A DNA stretch of 64,000 bases from Alopecurus myosuroides (lineage: Eukaryota > Streptophyta > Magnoliopsida > Poales > Poaceae), in contig CM054062.1 of the NCBI GenBank assembly GCA_028641055.1, positions 173,247,642-173,311,641 on the forward strand, read 5' to 3'. The position numbers were made by a program, and so were the translations under genes. Shown piece by piece: positions 22,830 through 34,122 of the stretch (within the stretch, counting starts at the first letter, position 1; each line of letters opens with the position of its first letter). The notes below the pieces were generated by a model. It saw only the letters and a list, made by a program, of their open reading frames with translations. It made no database searches and was not told where the DNA came from.

Positions 22830-22847
22830 GCCCCACGGTGGGCGCCA
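22830..22847 (-). promoter_or_regulatory. Element 2 primer binding site
   Basis: On the minus strand, two bases after the 5' LTR, TGGCGCCCACCGTGGGGC. It has the TGG start complementary to the tRNA CCA end and is the site where a host tRNA primes minus-strand synthesis. I do not assign the tRNA species. Confidence 0.8.
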
Positions 22848-22849
22848 AC

Positions 22850-23721
22850 TGTCGTGGTGGTGTCACGGCAGATGCCATAGGATGGCTAAAGCTGTGGGGA
22901 CGATGGACGCTGGAGGCGCTCGGGGAGGGATCACGCAGCGAGTAGCCGCGTGAGTGTGAAGCTAGCACTGCAAACAACAAGATCTACCCAGGTTCAGGGC
23001 CCTCGTGTGGAGGTAAAACCCCTACTCCTGCCTTTCTCTCTTTATATTCGAGTCTCACCGAGTAGCCACAGTACAAATGTTTCTCTCTACCGAGTAGCCA
23101 CTCTTCTCTCCACGTGAAGAACTAGGTCAAGAATGTGAACCTGTTCTGGGATCCAGCGTCGTCCCTCGCGCAGGAGGAGGCAGGGCACCTTATATACTGG
23201 TGCCCAGCCGGATACAGCCAAGGTGTCGACACTATGTGCACACGGTGTACTTCCGGGTTCCCGCTGACACCTTTACACCTTTTGGCTTCCTGGATTGTCT
23301 TCATGTGTAAAGTCGTTCCGCGGAACCGAGGAGCTGATCTGTTATCACTGCCACGAACACAGAGTAGGTCCCCCTATCCTGCGACGCCCTGCTGACACAC
23401 TGTCACGGTCAGGCACGCGCTCCGCAGATGAACAGTGCCGTGAACAGTGCCAAAGTACGGACCCGGGATACGCGGGATCCTGTGTCAGAACGGCTCCTTT
23501 GACTTCTGGCCCGAGTAGGAGACCGCCATTTCTACTCGGACCACTTCCTCTACCCGGAGGAGAATGACTTCCCTGATTCTTCCTTCTGGCCTTCAGTGCG
23601 TACGGCCGAATAGCGGACGACCAGGTAGCGAGTACCGGGTAGCCGCTACTCTGCCAAGTGTCTCTTCTGATCTTGCCCTTTAGCACTTGCCTTTACCCTA
23701 CTCGGGGGTATCCCCCCGACA
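22850..23721 (-). repeat. Element 2 5' LTR (right copy)
   Basis: 872 bp, nearly identical to 8543-9415. Minus-strand TATATAAG at about 23189-23197 is the likely promoter for genomic RNA. At sites where the two LTRs differ, this copy nearly always has G or C. Confidence 0.95.
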
Positions 23722-23726
23722 AGCGC
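23722..23726. repeat. Target site duplication of element 2, right copy
   Basis: AGCGC directly after the right LTR, matching 8538-8542. Confidence 0.95.
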
Positions 23727-24259
23727 CGATATGTCGCGCCTTCGTTCTTGAGCCCTAAGGGCATTGTCGTGTAGCAGTACACACCGTGTGGTGTGATGAA
23801 TGCTTTCTTTTCCTCGTCTTCCTACTTCATCCATATCTGATTATATCCCGAATAGGCGTCCAGGAAAGAGAGTCGTTGACAACCCGCAGTAGAGTCCACG
23901 ATCTGGTCGATTCGCGGGAGGGGAAAGTTATCCGTGGGGCAGTGCTTATTTAATGACGTGTAGTCAATGCACACTCGAAGGATGTCAGTGTTATTCTTTG
24001 GAACCAGCACCGGGTTTGCTAACCAGGTGGATATCTTGATCTCCCTGATGAATTTTGCTGCTAGCAATCTGTTTACTTCTTCTCCAAGCGCTTTCTGCTT
24101 GGGTTCTGAAAACCGTCGAGTGGTCTGCTTGATGGGTTTTGCATCCTTGAAGACTTCGAGTGAGTGCTCGGCGAACTCCCTGGGTATTCCTCGCATATCT
24201 GAGGGCTGCCAAGCGAAAATTTCCCAGTACACACGGAGGAGTTCGCCGAGCGCGCTTTC
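23727..24259 (-). pseudogene. Element 1 reverse transcriptase, N-terminal half
   Basis: Same frame as gag-protease after TAG 24260-24262: ESALGELLRVYWEIFAW, then PREFAEHSLEVFKDAKP, LRVCIDYTSLNKHCPTDN, PLPRIDQIVDSTAGC and LSFLDAYSGYNQIWMK. A stop follows at 23822, then DEEKKAFITPHGVYCYTTMP. The palm domain breaks off at the insertion of element 2 and resumes at 8542. Confidence 0.88.
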
Positions 24260-27200
24260 CTATGCTGGCGAGAGGGTAGTTGAGACCATCGCTGTCTTTG
24301 CAGAATCTGTCGGGTGCACCTGATGTTCTCGGGTGTTGCTGTTGGTGCTGAACTCCAATTCTGGCACGTTTTTCTTTGTGAGGGGCATCACGGAGTGGTC
24401 CGTGGTCTTTGCTAGCTCCTGCAGTTCTTCTTGCATCCCGAAAGATTTTGCAATCTCGTTGAACTCGATGTCGCATTTGTTAGACTTCTGGAAATCTCCA
24501 TCGATGGTGATTACACCATATTCTCCAGGTAGCTTGAGCTTCAGGTACGCGTAATGTGGTACTGCCATGAATCTGGCAAACGTTGTTCGACCAAGAATGG
24601 CGTGGTACTGTGAGGGCCAGTCGACTACTTCAAAATCGAGGAATTCTCTTCTGTAGTTGCGTCGATTGCCCAACACAACCTCTAGGTTGATTGTTCCGAG
24701 TGGACGGATCGCTTTTCCTGGAACTATCCCTTGGAAGGATGTTTCTGATTCCGCAAGTCCGTCCAGGTTCCTGTTCATCCGGCGGAGCGTATCCGCGTAG
24801 ATAATGTTGATTCTGCTGCCTCCGTCCATAAATACGCGAGCTAGTTCGTAATTACCAGTTTGTGCTTGGATTACCACGGCAGTGTGTCCTGGTCGATAGA
24901 CTCGTGGCGGGTGATCCTCCATCGAGAAGGTGATCGATTGGTCCGCCATCTTCAGGTACTCGGGCCTTGTTGGCGGGGTTTGCACAGCCATGCACAGTTG
25001 CCGCGTGTTTGTCTTCTGAGCTCTGCGGGATGGGCAGACTTTTTGTATCATCCCTAACTGTCCAGCGGGGTTCGGGTATGCATTAGCTCCTGCGTTTGGA
25101 GCGGGTGGCGCGTTTAATGCGGCCAACGCCATGTTTGGATTTCCTGGTGGAGGTAGGGGTAGTGGTGGTTGGAATCCTTGATGTTCTCCTCCTGGGAGTG
25201 GCGGGTAGTTTTGATTAGCTGCTGATCTACTTTTCTTCGAGAAGGCCTCGTGGATGTCGATGAACTTTCGGCAATCTTTGAGGAGGTGTGTCGCCTTAGT
25301 TTTGCCCGTGCGCTTATCTGTAAATAGATGTAGCAAGCAGTACGCGTTAAGGTCCTCCTCGGGGCTTTTGTCTTCAGCTTTTGGTTTCCACTCGCGACTC
25401 CCGCGGCGCCCATTATCGCGGCTTCGCGTGAATTCTGCCGCTACCATCTCTTCCCGATCGTCGTGATCGTAGTATTTTCTCCTTTTCTTTCGACCATGGC
25501 GGTCTTCTTCGTGCGCGGGCGATGATGCCCTCTCGTTGCGCACCACGTCTTCTCCGTTAGCCCATTTGTCGGCTATGATCATCAGTTCCCCAATAGTTTT
25601 GGGTGCGGCTCGGCCCAGCTCTTCTCTGAAAGCAGTTCGTCGGGCGCCTTTCGCGAAGGCCTCAACCGCTACTTCTTCTGAGATATTTCCACGGTGTTCC
25701 TGAGTGTTGTCCATCGCTTAATGTACTCGCGGGTGGATTCGCCGCTCTTATGCCTGCAGGCCCGCAGTTCTTCAATGGTTGCTGGTCTCTTGTAAGTGGC
25801 CTGGAAGTTCTTGCAAAAATCGTAGTGCAGGTCGTCCCACGATGCGTAACAAGACTTTGTCCTTGCTTCCAGCCAGCTGTGTGCCGCGCCGACCAAGTGT
25901 AGGTTGAGGTACTGCATAGCCGTGTTATTATTCCCACGTTGGCATTTTACTGCCGTGAGGTAGTCGATTAGCCACGACGAAGGTTCGAGTGAACCATCGT
26001 ATTTCGTGACTTCTGTGCTGAGCTTGAATCTCCTGGGTAGGGGTGCCTCGCGGATGCTGCGGGCGAAACACATCGTGTCGCAGGTCTCGTCATCCGAAGA
26101 ACTGGATGAGGAGCGCGCGCGGTTCCTTGCAGCTCTCGCCTTGTCCACCTTATTTTGCGCGATGTCTGACCGCGCGTTATATCCTGGCTGGTCGCGATCA
26201 ATTTCCTTCCTTGGCTCTTTGCTGTGCTTCCGTGAGCGGCTGCTATGGCGCCGCGAGCTTTTATTTGTCGGACTGCCTTCGCTGCTGCTTCGACTATCGC
26301 CGCGTCGCCGAGCTTCTTTTCCTCGACCACGGCGAGGTGATCTGTCTCTCCCAGGCGAAGTGCTCCTGTGCTTGCGTGATGCCTCTTTTTCTTTTTCCTT
26401 CTCTTGCTGTTCGGCAGCTTTCCTGCGGTCGTAGGAGGCGAGCCTTGAGCCTGCCATGCCCAACCCCTTCCGAACCTGTTTGTACTGCTCTGCTCGCGGG
26501 TCGTTCTCCGCTGGCTGGTTCATCTGCATGTAGGTTGCTGCGGCTAGGACGGCGGCAGCAGGAGTTTGCGGGTAGATGTTTCCATCCTCGTCAACCCGCA
26601 TAAGGGAAGGTGCGAGTGACTTACTGATCCCACCCAGGGACTCGGCGTCCATGGATGTTGTTCTTGATGCGTATCCCTTCCTTGTGGGTCGAGTTGCGAC
26701 CGAAGGTGTTAGGGACAGCTCAGCCCGGCGTTGACTCGATTCATCCGCCAATCTCTTCCGATGAGCCAGGTCTCTCCGAGCTTCTTTGATAGCCATGGCC
26801 TCTCTCACTAGATGGTAGTGGTAGGCGACCATATCTTCGTGTGGCGCTCCTGCCACAGGCGGCTTTCTTGTTCGCAAGGCTTCTTTGGCTCGGTCCCAGG
26901 CGTCCCGCAAAGACGCCGATCTCAGCGCGCTCTACAGCGCTTTGTTCTGTTTCCGGGGGTTGTTCCGATCCTGCCATGCAGACTTGAGCCAGTCGTGGCC
27001 CGTTCGTCCTAGGCGTAGCTCGGAAAGCTTTCTGGATATGTGAAGGTTCCTCTGTCGAGAGGGTATGGTAGTCGCTGGTGTTGAAGCGGATGGACTCGCC
27101 ACTTTTCTCCAGACGAGGGCGCGAGTCGACGGCTTCTGACTCAGATCCTGATTCTTCAGGGAAGTGGAGGATCCCGTCCTTGTTGGTGTAGAACTTCAAG

Positions 27201-27397
27201 CTTCCGAACGTCAAGGTGACGCTCCTCTCCAGATCGCTGAATACCGGGCGTGATTCCGGCGAATGAGGGGTGACTACGACGGATCCGATCCGAATAGGAT
27301 TGGTTGGAGCCGAAGTCGAAGGTTTCCAACGTGAGTTGGATGATGAAGCCGATGATGCCGGAGATCCAGCGCCCGCCGTTCCCACAGACGGCGCCAA
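24260..27397 (-). pseudogene. Element 1 gag-protease
   Basis: Three frames together cover one gag-protease: 27397-26741 (N-terminus, with FSDLERSVTLTFGSLKFY), 26910-25669 (Arg/Ser-rich region, then the gag domain SSWLIDYLTAVKCQRGNN...YIKRWTTLRN) and 25714-24260. Frameshifts lie near 26900 and 25690. A zinc-knuckle-like CHHC motif reads YCLLHLFTDKRTGKTKATHLLKDC. The aspartic protease motif is VFMDGGSRINIIYADTL (about 24785-24840). The last ORF ends in TAG at 24260-24262, followed in frame by the RT. Confidence 0.85.
27379..27396 (-). promoter_or_regulatory. Element 1 primer binding site
   Basis: TGGCGCCGTCTGTGGGAA on the minus strand, two bases after the LTR. Nearly the same PBS as element 3. 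Confidence 0.82.
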
Positions 27398-27398
27398 T

Positions 27399-27892
27399 TG
27401 TCAAATCTGTTGCTCGGCAATTCCCTCAGGTGAACCTATAGGGTTTCGAATAGGAGAACCCATGAGCGCTGGTGGCGATCGTCGGCTAGACATGGGGGCA
27501 CAATTTACCCAGGTTCGGGGCCCTCGTAGAGGTAAAAACCTTACTCCTGCCTCTGTCGATCTGTATTATCGAATAGATCGGTTACAAAGATGATCGCTCA
27601 AGTCGAGAGTACAATCTCAAGCTCAAGGCTTTGGTGGTGCGGTATTGCTTGGTCCTCTTCCGGTGGTTCTCCTGGCCTTATATAGGTGGCCAGGTCTCAA
27701 ACCCTACCCGGAGAGGACTCGAACTCTAACCTTATGTCGGTTACAAGTTTCCTAACTTAGTCCGCAAGGCATTGCGGGCGGGCTTCAGGTGGGCCTTTCA
27801 GAATACTCCAATGGCTTCCCTTCTTGGGCCTTAACCTTGGGCCCGAGACGGGGTGTCCCTACCCGCAGGGTCTAAGATCCATCCCTTCGTCA
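27399..27892 (-). repeat. Element 1 5' LTR
   Basis: 494 bp with TG...CA ends, between the PBS and copia sequence. On the minus strand the CACCTATATAAGGCC box (about 27677-27686) is the probable promoter, and the text downstream matches that of the element 3 LTR in order (poly-purine, ACCTCTACGAGGGCCCCGAACCTGGG). The partner LTR is outside the window, so no target duplication can be verified. Confidence 0.85.
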
Positions 27893-27929
27893 GTCATATT
27901 GTTGGCGTTAGATCTATTCAGATCAAGAC

Positions 27930-29100
27930 CCATGGTGGGATGACACGTACATTGACGGGAGTGAAACATATACCATCCATGGTGAGAAATTTGATCTCGT
28001 TGAGTACCCTTGACTGTGACGGGTAAAAGTGCGCCGAAGGGGATAAACGCCTGAAGGTATCAAAAGGTTCTCTCATTGTTATGATTGATGATATGAATTC
28101 TGCCAAGATATATATTCTTAGAGGTAGCACTTTGTCTGGGACTGTTGATGTTATTACTAATGATGATCCAAGTACAACTAACCTTTAGCATAAGCGATTT
28201 GGACACATGAGTGAACATGGTATGGCAGAATTGGTGAAGAGAGAACTTCTAAAGAACCGCAGTATGAGTAAGTTGTCGTTCTGTGAATACTGCGTGTTTG
28301 GTAAGCATAAGAGAGTTAAATTTAATGCTTCCGTTCATACCACAAAAGGTACATTGGATTGTGTACATGCTGATTTGTGGGGTCCTTCACGTAAGCCCTC
28401 TTATGGTGGTGCTCGTTATATGCTTACTATCATTGATGATTAATCTAGAAGAGTTTGACCTTATTTCCTGAAAACTAAGGATGATACTTTTGCTTCTTTT
28501 AAAGAGTGGAAAGTTATGATTGAAAATAAAACTGAGAAAAAGGTGAAGTTGCTTCGTACCGACGATGGCGACGAATTTTGTTCACATGCTTTTGATGATT
28601 ATTGTGTGCAGGAAGGCATTGTCAGGTATCACACCATCCCATACACACCTCAGCAGAATGTTGTACCGAGCGGATGAACATGACGATCATCTCCAAGCCT
28701 CGCTGCATGTTGTCTAACGCCGTATGAACAGGCGTTTTGGGGCTGAGGCTGCCAACAGTGCCTGGTACTTGATCAAAATGTCATCGTCCATCCCTCTTGA
28801 CAAGAAAACACTTATTGAGGTATGGTCTGTTGAGGCAGCTGATTATTCACAACTGAAAGTTTTTGGTTGCACTGCCTATGCTCATGTTGATAATAGAAAG
28901 TTAGAGACTAGAGCTATTAAGTGCTTATTTCTTGGTTATGATTCTGGAGTAAAAGGATATACGTTGTGGAACCCGGAAACCAAAAAGACTTTCTTTAGCA
29001 GGAGTGTTGTGTTTAATGAATCTGTTATGTATGAGGACAGTTTGTCAACTGACGTTATGCCAGATTCTTCTGATGAGGACGAACCTCGAGTTCGTTTGTA
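27930..29100 (+). pseudogene. Copia integrase and C-terminal region
   Basis: GAG-pre-integrase text (LTGVKHIPSMVRNLISLSTL) is followed by the zinc-binding region HKRFGHMSE...FCEYCVFGKHKR and the core with DLWGPSRKPSYGG and RTDDGDEF. In-frame stops include TAG near 28188 and TAA at 28441. A small deletion after YTPQQN near 28660 removes the ERMNRT-type catalytic Glu region from the frame. The downstream part DYSQLKVFGCTAYAHVDNRK and GYTLWNPETKKTFFSRSVVFNE is the usual copia integrase tail. Confidence 0.8.
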
Positions 29101-29329
29101 GGTGGAGCTGGAACACCTGGATGAGGAGGAAACTGAAATTGATAAGGTGGATATTGTGCCACCCTCACCTCCTATGGTGCAACAAGAAAATTTGTCTACT
29201 GCAGAGCATAGTGAAAAGAGGAATAAAGGATCTCGTACTCGTTTAATTGAAGAATGTGATGTTGTTTATTTTTCTCTAAGTTGTGCTGAACAGGTAGAGA
29301 ATGATGCTGAACTGGCTACATACAATGAA

Positions 29330-30840
29330 GCTATTGTTCGGTTGATCGTGACAAGTGGATTGGTGCAATGCACGAGGAGATGCAATCGCTTGAGAAGAAT
29401 GGCACATGGGATGTTGTTCGCTTGACTAAACAAAAGAAGGTCGTTCGCTGTAAGTGGATCTTAAAAAGAAAGGTGGGTTTATCTCCAAGTGAGCCTCCAA
29501 GGTTTAAGGCAAGGTTAGTAGCAAAAGGTTTCAGCTAGATTCCTGGAGTGGATTATAATGATGTGTTCGCCCCAATTGTCAAGCATAGTTCTATTCGTAC
29601 TTTCTTTAGTATTGTTGCTATGCATGATCTTGAGCTTTAGCAGTTATATATGAATAATGCGTTCTTGCATGGCGAACTTGAGGAGGAGATATACATGGAC
29701 CAACCTGAAGGGTTCATAGTACCTGGTAAGAAGGATTTCGTGTGCAAGCTAAAGAAGGCCCTTTATGGTTTGAAACAGTCTCCTCGACAGTGGTATAAAA
29801 GGTTTGATTCTTTTATGATGTCGCATGGCTTTAAGAGGTTTAAATATGATTGTTGTGTGTACATTAAATTTGTTGATGAACCGCCTATATACTTGTTGAT
29901 ATATGTTGATGATATACTAATTTCTGCCAAGAGCATGAAAGAAATCACTACATTGAATAAACAGTTGAGTAGTGAGTTTAAGATGAAGGATCTTTCTCCT
30001 ACTAAGAAAATTATAGGTATGAAAATTTCAAGAGATAGAAAATCTAGATTGTTATTTCTTAGTCAAGAAAATTACATTAAGAAAGTTCTTCATCGTTTCA
30101 ATATGCATGATGCAAAGTATGTAAGTACCCCTACTGCTTCACACTTTAAGTTGTCAGCATTGCAATATCCTACTAGTCACAAATTCCTTATTCTAGTGTT
30201 GTTGGTTCCTTAATATATGTCATGGTGTCTTCTCAACCTGATTTGTCTTATGCTATGAGTTTGGTCAGTCGATACATGATTAATCCTGGTATAGAACATT
30301 GGAAAGTTGTTCAGTGGATTTTCAGGTACCTTCGTGGCATATCCAAAGATTGCTTGAAGTCTGGCAAGACTGATGAAGGACTCGCAGGCTATGTGGATTC
30401 AGATTTTGCTGCCGACTTGGATAAGAGAGGCCCCTCACAGGTTATGTGTTTACTGTTAGTGAATCTGCTGTTAGCTGGAAGGCTAGCTTACAGGGTGTTG
30501 TTGCATAATCTACCACTGATGCTGAGTACATGGCTATTGCTGAGGCATGCAAAGAGTCGGATTGGTTGAAAGGTCTGTTTGCTGAGCTTTGTGGAGACGA
30601 TACATGCATTAACCTGTTTTGTGACAGTCAGAGTGCTATTTACCTTACTAAAGATCAGATGTTCCATGAGAGAACAAAGCACAATGATGTCAAGTACCAT
30701 TATGTGCGTGATGTTGTTGCACAAGGTAAACTGAAGATATGCATGATTAGTACTCATGATAATCCTGCTGATATGATAACAAAGTCAGTTCATGTTACTA
30801 ATTTTGATTTTTCCTCGAGCTTAGTTGGTATCACTGTTTA
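29330..30840 (+). pseudogene. Copia reverse transcriptase-RNase H
   Basis: RT signatures YMNNAFLHGELEEEIYMDQP, LKKALYGLKQSPRQWY and the catalytic LLIYVDDILISA (about 29895-29930). RNase H follows with GYVDSDFAADLDKR, DAEYMAIAEACKESDWL, CDSQSAIYLTKD and RTKHNDVKYHYVRD. Frame breaks near 29425, 30213 and 30480 and several stops make it inactive. Confidence 0.85.
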
Positions 30841-30928
30841 TCCCAAGTGGCTATTTGGCGCCGAAGGTGTTTTCTTTCTGTTATTTCAGGGTGAAGGTTT
30901 TTGTTTATGCTACATGAAGGAAATTTGT

Positions 30929-30940
30929 CTCAAGGTGGAG
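30929..30940 (+). promoter_or_regulatory. Copia polypurine tract
   Basis: CTCAAGGTGGAG immediately upstream of the LTR start TGTTATTTTC; AAGGTGGAG is the customary grass copia PPT. Confidence 0.75.
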
Positions 30941-31241
30941 TGTTATTTTCGGGTGATCCAAATTTACTTATGCTGATAAAAGGCCAAACTTCTGACGAGT
31001 AGAGCACAACCTTTAGGTCGGGACCGCCTTTATATACCTCTTGTAAGCCGCCGCACAAGATAAGCCACACATTGTAAATCCCGGCGCGTTTGTAACCTCA
31101 CCCGAAATAGTGAAGTATTGCTGGCTGGCTCCCGTGGTTTTTTCTCTTCCTTGTTGGAAGGGTTTTTCCACGTTAAAATATCGTGTCCCTGTTGGTTCGA
31201 TCTTGCTTAATTTCATCGTTGTTTTGCTATTGCATGTAACA
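30941..31241 (+). repeat. Copia 3' LTR
   Basis: 301 bp with inverted ends TGTTA...TAACA, after the PPT and the end of RNase H. It contains a TATATA word near 31031. The 5' LTR is not in the window. Confidence 0.8.
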
Positions 31242-32064
31242 CTGAGTGCGGCGTAACTGCGAGACGGGAGTCGGTGCAGCGGCTAGGGTGCCACCGGGAA
31301 GCGTACACGCCTGGGAAGGCGCGTCAGAAGCCGACGACGTGGACGATTGGCGGTGGCGCTGCAGCCCGAGGGGGCGGCACAATGGCAGCCCGTAGCTCGA
31401 TCGGTGGTAGACACGTACTCGGGGACGTGCTTGGCAAAGAATAACACGTGATCGGTTGATCAGACCGACGAGGTGTTGTGCCATGGCGTGGATGACAAAG
31501 CGCAGATGGGAGTCGATGGCGACGTTGTCGATGGAGTCCCGATCGATGACGGCGAAGACGAATCGGCGATGGATGCCGCACGACGAGCAACTGGGAGCGA
31601 GGCATCAAGGCGTCCCTCAGATGACGCATCCGGCCTTGCCACGCGGTTTGCCAAGACGAGCCAGTCGGTGCGGAGTCGGCGCAGGCGAGTCGGACGCGGT
31701 TTACGAAGCAGGCGCGATAGCCTGTCTTGAGGAGCCGACGGTGCGATGTCGGCGCTAGCGTGTCAGCTGCGATAACCGGCATGGAGGAACCTGCCCGTGT
31801 GAGTCGATGCCGATGTTGGAGTAGAGGCGCGTTTAGACGACGGGGGTGGGCGATGCAATCCGATCTATGATCGGCAAACCAAAAAATAAAACGTCGTCCA
31901 AGCGATCGGTGGAGAAAAAGACTCTCTAGGGCAGTCGATCAACATGACCGGCGGACGAACCCTAGGTATAGGTGGCGCGGCCCCTGGTGACGATCATGGA
32001 GATTGACCTCCCCGTGGCGGCGCGGTGCGGAAGCGTGTGTGGAGGCTAGGTCAAGGATCTCGCC

Positions 32065-32076
32065 GCTCTGATACCA
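32065..32076 (-). promoter_or_regulatory. Copia primer binding site (initiator tRNA-Met type)
   Basis: TGGTATCAGAGC on the minus strand, directly after the LTR end. This is the standard PBS of plant copia elements. Confidence 0.85.
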
Positions 32077-32360
32077 TGAAAGAAATACAGAGAGGGATTA
32101 GTGGAATCGTTGGATGTGTTATTGAGCCTCATGGGTGAGTATATATTGTGGTACAAACTTGGAGGGCAAGAGGCCCCGTAGAGATAGAGTATGAGATTGA
32201 ATACAAATCCTAAACTACCGAATATGCGTACACCTAATATATCTTTAACAAATCTTACAATATCTGTAAGAGACACTTCAAATTTTGAACCTGCAGACGC
32301 CGGATGCAGGTTAGTGCAAACCTGTTTGCAGACCGAGTTTAGTCGCGCGCAGAGCAGACA
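32077..32360 (-). repeat. Copia LTR, minus strand
   Basis: About 284 bp. The inner end is fixed by the PBS; the outer end at 32360 is chosen because the minus strand then begins TGTCTGCTCTGCG and ends CTTTCA. The outer border is less sure. Confidence 0.6.
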
Positions 32361-32396
32361 GTGCAATTGAAACTGGAAATTTATATTTCAAACTAC

Positions 32397-32409
32397 GGGG
32401 GGGGGGGGG
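32397..32409. repeat. Poly-G run
   Basis: About 13 consecutive G in otherwise unremarkable sequence; probably slippage-prone, possibly also an assembly weak point. Confidence 0.8.
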
Positions 32410-32559
32410 TCATCTCGCAGTTCTTCATTTACATAGATAGAAAACTCCATAATTACTCACCGGAGCTTGCTCTCAAACCTAAATCAAGCTAGACTATGCG
32501 GCCCTAACCCTAAAACTGATCAAAATCGGCTCACCAGAGCTCGCGGGGTGCGGCCACGC

Positions 32560-32870
32560 CGTCGCCGGAGTGCTTTTCACTCCTCCTCCGAGTCGTTGTC
32601 GACAGAAATGACGAAGGCTTTCCCCTTGTCGCGCGCCTCGGAGGCCTCCTGCTCGCGGTGGAGGCGGTCCTGCTCGAGGCCCTGCTCGAACAAGAGCTGG
32701 TCGATGTCGACCTCACGACGGCGGCGCTTGGCAGCGTCTTGGGACTCCTCCGTGGAGCCGCCTCCACCGGGCAGGTCACCGTGGCGAGGACCTCGTCGGG
32801 GACAAAGACCCCGCGGGTCACCGATCCCTCAAACGCGGCCGGATCGTAGACCTAGCTATGACCATATTTT
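32560..32870 (-). pseudogene. Unrecognised charged ORF remnant
   Basis: Two minus-strand frames look coding in sequence: first SYDPAAFEGSVTRGVF followed by VPDEVLATVTCPVEAA, then, one frame over, KRRRREVDIDQLLFEQGLE, DRLHREQEASEARDKGKAF and VISVDNDSEEE followed by a stop near 32580. I do not recognise the family. The basic stretch before a DIDxL motif and the acidic end recall the antisense gene of element 2 (KSKKRSAIDIDALIDLSEED), but that similarity is weak. A minus-strand TATAAATA lies upstream at about 33291-33298. Confidence 0.35.
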
Positions 32871-32880
32871 TCAATGGTAG

Positions 32881-33845
32881 CTTAGCTTAGCTGTGGAAAA
32901 CGAAAACTAATAAGAATAGATGCTTATGCCTCTTAAGAAAACTGGCAAGTGATGAACCTCATGGACTTGGCTAGATAACAAGGTCCTTCAAGTCTGAGGT
33001 CATTCCCCTTCCAAAAAGCTCTCTTCTTTGTATGCACATGTCAAGGATGACCGCTAACCAAATATAGCACTAACCTGGCATATGAAAACTTTCTCTCCTA
33101 TCTGTTTTAAAAGTAACCTCGTGCTTGTAGAGTAGCAAAATCTTCTGGCTCTAGTAAACCTGCTTCTTGTGGATAGCTCGCTCCTCCTAGCTGCTTGATC
33201 TATTTCCTAGTTCTAAGAAACAGATCTTGTAGTGTGTGTGTTGTGTGTTGTGCTTGTATACTGTAAACTCTGCCTGGCGCCTGTGATGATGTATTTATAG
33301 TCTCTAGTCATAATTATGGTGTTAACACCAGGATAATAGCATGTGATGACTATGATGTTATCTAGTGGGTCTTCTGTCCCTAGTTTCAATATGTAGAGGC
33401 GGTTTCCTCTTTACTTGACCATGTCATGTGTCCTTTGGTCTCATTTGTGGATGCAATGTAACTGTAGGAGAAATATCTCCCCTCTCATGCTGCTGATACT
33501 GGAATTGGGCTTGATTGTAGGCCTTTCTAACTTGTAATACATGATGGTAACTTGGTCTTTCAGGTGTTTGGCCTTGGCCTATCAATTTTCCTAAACCGAC
33601 ACTTGAACTGCCTTTAAATTTTTAATTTGATTTTTTCTGTCACTTGAATGGCTAGCTGGAGGGCTTATTTGTTTTGTTTTCTAAGTGAATTTGTGTTTGC
33701 ACTATCTAATTCATTACTTGTCCTTTCTCTACTGATTACTCCGATTACATTACTTGCATTTGAGCTTAGTTTTGCCTCCAACTAAGCATCGTACCTACTT
33801 CCTTTGGCTTTGCATTGCCACATTTTCTATCTAGATCATCTATGA
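32881..33845. other. Unassigned intergenic-like stretch
   Basis: AT-leaning sequence without a supported gene. The only signal is TATAAATA on the minus strand at about 33291-33298, which could be an LTR or gene promoter directed to the left. Confidence 0.4.
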
Positions 33846-34122
33846 TATGGTATGTACACTTGTATTTGTATATTGGACACTTGTGTGGTTCATTGGTATT
33901 GGTGTACGTAGCAGAATTTTAAAATTTCCGACTTACGTAACATACAGGATCTACTATGTAGGTAAAGACGTGTATAGATCTGATTCATTACTGACGCAAA
34001 GCGCAGAAGTAGTGTCGATGACGATGTCGGTGATGTGTGACGAACAGTCCCACGGCTAAGCCTAGCAGTGAGGCTGTTGCCGATTCCCCGTATCCCACCT
34101 TCTGGATCCAGCAAAGTGAGGA
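33846..34122 (-). mobile_element. 3' piece of a minus-strand LTR split by element 3
   Basis: Read on the minus strand, it would continue the sequence found at 64000-62490 once element 3 is removed. The last bases before element 3 are GAGGA and the first after it GAGGG, a near-duplicate. The outer border around 33900 is uncertain. Confidence 0.4.

Larger units (their letters stand above)
8543..23721 (-). mobile_element. Tat-type gypsy element 2, complete
   Basis: A complete 15.2-kb element inserted in the RT gene of element 1. On the minus strand: 5' LTR (22850-23721), PBS, gag-protease (22689-19407), RT-RNase H-integrase (19406-15905), convergent antisense gene (plus strand, 10088-15238), PPT and 3' LTR (8543-9415). 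The LTRs differ at about 20 sites plus one C-run length, roughly 2.3%. With a commonly used grass rate of 1.3e-8 per site per year this is near 0.9 million years. Coding damage is light: a frameshift in gag, one in RT and a few stops. Confidence 0.95.
3018..27892 (-). mobile_element. Tat/RIRE2-type gypsy element 1, 3'-truncated
   Basis: Minus-strand order is 5' LTR (27399-27892), PBS, gag-protease, first half of RT, then element 2 (8543-23721), second half of RT, RNase H, integrase and finally two antisense genes (plus strand). The 3' LTR is missing because the element stops at 3018 against another element. The order protease-RT-RNase H-integrase defines Ty3/gypsy; extra genes between integrase and the 3' LTR are a known feature of the Tat lineage. 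Protein and LTR similarity to element 3 shows both belong to related subfamilies. Many frameshifts and stops make it defective. Confidence 0.88.
27893..31241 (+). mobile_element. Copia element, 3' part with one LTR
   Basis: Plus-strand order pre-integrase region, integrase, RT, RNase H, LTR is diagnostic for Ty1/copia. The sequence starts in the middle of pol at the border with element 1, whose insertion presumably split it; the 5' part is not in the window. Many stops. Confidence 0.85.
31242..32360 (-). mobile_element. 5' end of a minus-strand copia element
   Basis: A short LTR, then the methionine-tRNA PBS and a leader region, all on the minus strand. The leader (31242-32060) contains GC-rich open frames on both strands but no recognisable gag domain. 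Its 3' part is missing, probably cut by the plus-strand copia element to the left. Confidence 0.6.

Noticed and set aside
31324..31782. 152-codon minus-strand ORF
   Set aside because: Lies in the leader of a copia element, with GC-rich open frames on both strands and no gag signature.
33846..34122. Host gene promoter or exon
   Set aside because: It fits better as the end of an LTR continuing beyond element 3; no splice or coding pattern.
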